The notes under the pieces were generated by a model that was not told where the DNA came from, ran no database searches, and worked only from the letters and a program-made list of their open reading frames with translations. Positions 61,314 to 64,000 of a stretch of 64,000 nucleotides of DNA are shown piece after piece. Both the position numbers and the translations under genes were made by a program. The stretch is from Aquificota bacterium (lineage in GTDB: Bacteria; Aquificota; Aquificia; Aquificales; Aquificaceae). The stretch's first letter is position 1, and each line of letters starts with the position of its first letter. Where the stretch lies: assembly GCA_013153495.1 (NCBI GenBank), contig JAADEH010000012.1:310001-374000 (forward strand). The letters run 5' to 3'.

Positions 61314-62678
61314 ATGATAGACACCCACTGCCACTTAGACCTTTTGAGGAAGGAAGACTTTGAGGAGACTATCAAAGATAAGAGTTTGGAGTATCTGCTC
61401 ACCGTAGGATACGACAGGAAGACGATAAAGAGTGCCCTCAGGCTTGCTCAGGAATACGAGCACGTCTATTGTGCGGTGGGCTTTCACCCCCACGAGGCGG
61501 ACAAGGTGAGCGACGAGGACTTAGAGTGGCTCAAAGAAGTTGCCAAAAGCAGTCCCAAAGTAAAAGCCCTCGGGGAGATGGGACTTGACTTCTACAAAAA
61601 CTACTCGGATAAAAGGAAGCAGGAAGATGTCTTCAGAAAGCAGATAGCCATAGCTCGGGAGCTTGGACTTCCCATAATCATTCACATGAGGGATGCGGAA
61701 GAAGAAACCATAAGGATACTCAAAGAGGAAAAAGCCTACGAGGTTGGGGGAATAATGCACTGCTTTACGGGTTCCTACGAGACCATGAAGAAGGCTGTGG
61801 ATTTAGGTTTTTACATATCCTATTCGGGAATTCTTACCTATAAAAACGCTCAAAGCGTCCGTGAAGTAGCTAAAAAAACTCCTACCACAAGGGTTCTCTT
61901 GGAGACCGACGCTCCCTTTTTAGCTCCCCAGCCTGTGAGGGGAAAGCCCAATAAGCCTCCCTACATCTGGCACACCGCAGAGGTCTTGGCACAACTTCTT
62001 CCCAACACATCTTTAGAGGATGTGGATAGAATGACCTCCGAAAACGCAAAGCTAATTCTCAACATCGGAAACAACGGCAAAAAGGAGACCATAACTTACG
62101 AGATAAACGGAAAGCTCTACATAAACCTCACCAACAAGTGCAACCTCCACTGCGTCTTCTGTCAGAGAGAGAGGGAGAGGAACTTCATGGTAAAGGGGCA
62201 CTGGGTGTGGGTGTCTCGGGACCCGAGCGTGGAAGAGGTGATAAAGGAAATAGGAGACCCCACCGAATATGAAGAGGTGGTCTTCTGCGGATATGGGGAG
62301 CCGACGCTGAGGTTCTCAGCCCTTAAGGAAATTGCTAAGTATGTAAAGTCCAAGGGTGGTAAGGTGCGTGTGGATACTAACGGACTCATGTTTACCTTCC
62401 TTCCTAAAGAAAAACTCAAAGAGCTAAAGGGTCTTGTGGATGTCTGGTCTGTCTCTCTGAACGCTCCCGATAAGGAAACCTACAACAAAGTCTGCAAACC
62501 CGCTCAGCCGGATGCCTTTGATAAGGTGATAGAGTTTATCAAGGAGGCTCTAAAGGAAGGTTTTGAGGTAGTGGCTTCTGCGGTGGATTACCCCGGTGTG
62601 GACATGGAAAAGACTAAGAAACTTGCCGAAGAACTGGGAGCAAAATTCAAATACAGGCATTACGAAGTCGTTGGGTAA
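61314..62678 (+). CDS. TatD-family hydrolase fused to a radical SAM domain
   Basis: 454 residues. Residues 1-255 are a TatD metal-dependent DNase ('MIDTHCHLDLL', 'GFHPHEAD', 'GEMGLDFY', 'IIHMRDA', 'HCFTGSYETM', 'LLETDAPFLAP'). Residues 265-454 are a radical SAM domain with the [4Fe-4S] motif 'CNLHCVFC' and 'VVFCGYGEPTLR'. The two are encoded as neighbours in other bacteria (TatD-linked radical SAM family); here they are one chain. Substrate of the radical SAM part unknown. TATATT lies 10 bases before the ATG. Confidence 0.9.
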   Translation: MIDTHCHLDLLRKEDFEETIKDKSLEYLLTVGYDRKTIKSALRLAQEYEHVYCAVGFHPHEADKVSDEDLEWLKEVAKSSPKVKALGEMGLDFYKNYSDKRKQEDVFRKQIAIARELGLPIIIHMRDAEEETIRILKEEKAYEVGGIMHCFTGSYETMKKAVDLGFYISYSGILTYKNAQSVREVAKKTPTTRVLLETDAPFLAPQPVRGKPNKPPYIWHTAEVLAQLLPNTSLEDVDRMTSENAKLILNIGNNGKKETITYEINGKLYINLTNKCNLHCVFCQRERERNFMVKGHWVWVSRDPSVEEVIKEIGDPTEYEEVVFCGYGEPTLRFSALKEIAKYVKSKGGKVRVDTNGLMFTFLPKEKLKELKGLVDVWSVSLNAPDKETYNKVCKPAQPDAFDKVIEFIKEALKEGFEVVASAVDYPGVDMEKTKKLAEELGAKFKYRHYEVVG

Positions 62679-62755
62679 TGGTTGCGGGGGCGGGATTTGA
62701 ACCCGCGACCTCCGGGTTATGAGCCCGGCGAGCTACCAGGCTGCTCCACCCCGCG
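62679..62755 (-). tRNA. Initiator tRNA-fMet (anticodon CAT)
   Basis: 77 bases with encoded CCA. Acceptor stem CGCGGGG/CCCCGCA leaves the C1-A72 mismatch, and the anticodon stem has the three G-C pairs (GGG/CCC) around CTCATAA, both marks of the bacterial initiator. The T loop GTTCAAATC and D-loop GG are intact. The terminal CCA abuts the stop codon of the convergent TatD fusion gene with no spacer. Confidence 0.95.
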
Positions 62756-62795
62756 TCATCCAGATTAAATATTATACTCCCGAAGGTCAGTTCCT

Positions 62796-63902
62796 TCAAG
62801 CATCATATATAAGCTCTCCGAATAATTTTCTGAGGCGACGAATAACCCCCGGCGGTCCCAAGATTTCCCTCAAAAGTGCAAAGTCAGACCTTTGGGTATG
62901 TGCTTCCTCCAAAAGCTCAGCCGTTGAATTTGCCACCTCAGCGGGTTCTCCGTTTACGAACTCCGGCACAACCTCTCTTTTAAGGATTAAATTGGTCAGG
63001 CTAATGTGGGAAACTTTGACGAGTCTCTTAGCTAAAAAGAGGGTAATCGGATTAACTTTGTAAAAAACTACATGAGGGTTCAACGCAAGGGAAGCCTCCA
63101 AAGAAGCTGTCCCGGAAGCTATAATCGATACCCTCGAGTAATGCATAACGTCGTAAGAAGAGTTTGTAAGGACCCTGACGGGTAGATTAGAAAATTCCCC
63201 CTTCAAAAATCCCTCAAAGGTTTCAAAGGTTGGAACTACAAACTTCAAATCTCCGAACCTTTTCAAGAGAGTTTCCACCACTGCACGCAAAAAAGGTGTG
63301 TGGCGTTTTACCTCACCCCACCTGCTACCGGGCATAAGTCCAACGAAATCCCTTTCTATACGGGCTAACTTCCTGAACTCCCCTTCGCTCACAGTCGGCT
63401 TTACCATGTCAACGAGGGGGTGCCCGGTGTAGTGCACCCTGAAACCTTTTCTGGTGAACTTCTTGTATATGTCAACCTCAAAGGGAAGTATGACTATAAG
63501 GTCGTCCACAAACTCAGCTATTACTTTGGCTCTACCCGGCTTCCATGCCCACACCTGGGGGGATATGAAGTATATGACCTTCCTTACTCCCAGCTCCCGA
63601 GCCTTTTTTATAAGTCTGAGGTTAAAACCTGGTGCATCGCAGGCCACTAAAACGTCAGAGCTTTTAAGCTCCTCGACAGCTTTGTGAAAGAGTCTCCTTA
63701 TTTCCATCAGCTTAGGGACTACCTCCAGCAAACCCACCACCGAGAGTTGAGAAACATCTCCGATACTTTTGAAGCCGATAGAACGTAACCTCTCGTCGGT
63801 TATGCCGTATATTTGAAGGTCCTGGAAACCCTCCCTGAATATCTCATATATGTAATTTGTGGCGGACAAGTCCCCGAGGGATATAAAGACCTTTTTGGAC
63901 AT
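62796..63902 (-). CDS. lpxB: Lipid-A-disaccharide synthase
   Basis: 368 residues. 'VFISLGDLSATNYIYEIF' is the N-terminal nucleotide-sugar region (GExSGD in most; here GDLSATNY), 'CDAPGFNLRLIKKARELGV' and 'YFISPQVWAWKPGRAKVI' are the family signatures, 'LMPGSRWGEVKRHTPFL' and 'ASGTASLEASL' follow. Transfers the acylated glucosamine from UDP to make the lipid A disaccharide. I start at the ATG at 63902; a longer frame overlaps the divergent gene. An AT-rich box directly precedes it. Confidence 0.9.
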   Translation of the reverse strand: MSKKVFISLGDLSATNYIYEIFREGFQDLQIYGITDERLRSIGFKSIGDVSQLSVVGLLEVVPKLMEIRRLFHKAVEELKSSDVLVACDAPGFNLRLIKKARELGVRKVIYFISPQVWAWKPGRAKVIAEFVDDLIVILPFEVDIYKKFTRKGFRVHYTGHPLVDMVKPTVSEGEFRKLARIERDFVGLMPGSRWGEVKRHTPFLRAVVETLLKRFGDLKFVVPTFETFEGFLKGEFSNLPVRVLTNSSYDVMHYSRVSIIASGTASLEASLALNPHVVFYKVNPITLFLAKRLVKVSHISLTNLILKREVVPEFVNGEPAEVANSTAELLEEAHTQRSDFALLREILGPPGVIRRLRKLFGELIYDA

Positions 63903-63918
63903 GATATTATTTAAACCC

Positions 63919-64000
63919 ATGAAGATAGCCTTTATAGGAAAGGGGAATGCAGTAAGGAGCATAATGGCGGAAGCGGTGGCAAGGAAACTCTTTCAGGAAC
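63919..64000 (+). CDS. Low-molecular-weight phosphatase/ArsC-like protein, N-terminus only, catalytic Cys absent
   Basis: The first 27 codons read 'MKIAFIGKGNAVRSIMAEAV'. This is the N-terminal P-loop of low-molecular-weight tyrosine phosphatases and ArsC (consensus C-T-G-N-x-C-R-S), but both cysteines are replaced (Gly and Val) while Asn, Arg and Ser remain. So it is likely a non-catalytic or repurposed relative. TATTAT lies 8 bases before the ATG. The gene runs out of the window. Confidence 0.55.
   Translation, partial: MKIAFIGKGNAVRSIMAEAVARKLFQE

Overview
The window is a densely packed chromosomal segment of a hydrogen-oxidising thermophile of the Aquificaceae, close to Aquifex or Hydrogenivirga. 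This placement is inferred from two [NiFe]-hydrogenase operons (one of the Aquifex-type cytosolic group 2), an Aquifex-style L34 with a long N-terminus, an ATP synthase c subunit with a signal peptide, an ATP-dependent DNA ligase, an rpmH-yidD junction without rnpA, and LpxB plus a FadL porin (a diderm cell). Genes overlap by a few bases, convergent genes often share their ends, and no gap exceeds about 170 bases.

Layout. 1-5.2 kb: FadL end, acyl-CoA synthetase, SlyD-like isomerase, a zinc/manganese ABC transporter on the minus strand and a DJ-1 protein. 5.2-10 kb: a coiled-coil membrane protein, then a coupled operon of a baeRF (eRF1-like) protein, a NYN ribonuclease, RdgB and an unusual ATP-synthase-gamma-like protein with a delta-like tail. 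10-17.8 kb: two DUF1641 genes, and divergently the group 2 hydrogenase operon (small and large subunits, protease with an extra domain, small His-rich membrane protein, TPR, NifU-Rieske fusion, NHL propeller). 17.8-27.8 kb, minus strand: the membrane-bound group 1 hydrogenase operon (Tat small subunit, large subunit, cytochrome b, protease, a second His-rich membrane protein, HyaE-like, HupH-like, ferredoxin), a GGDEF enzyme, a TetR regulator, hypB and hypF. The same palindrome lies in front of the group 1 hydrogenase and of hypB-tetR, which suggests one regulon.

27.8-53 kb: alcohol dehydrogenase, PP-loop enzyme, NDUFA9-like protein, atpB/usp/atpE/rpmH/yidD/yidC, KdsD, inorganic pyrophosphatase, RseP, RlpA and other envelope proteins, dCTP deaminase, polysaccharide deacetylase, ketopantoate reductase, bactofilin with an M23 peptidase, LepA, MoxR, an AEC transporter, DNA ligase and NuoG.

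53-61 kb: an accessory island of visibly AT-rich genes among normal ones: a HEPN-like protein, a lone PIN protein, the 59-codon stump of a phospholipase-D/SNF2-type defence helicase, a MEMO gene, and a tightly coupled four-gene operon (DUF6884-like, NurA-like nuclease, HerA-like ATPase, tRNA-guanine-transglycosylase-like protein). This operon is the best candidate for an undescribed system, perhaps a DNA base-modification/restriction or defence module. 61-64 kb: TatD-radical SAM fusion, initiator tRNA, LpxB and the start of a low-molecular-weight phosphatase-like protein without its catalytic cysteine.
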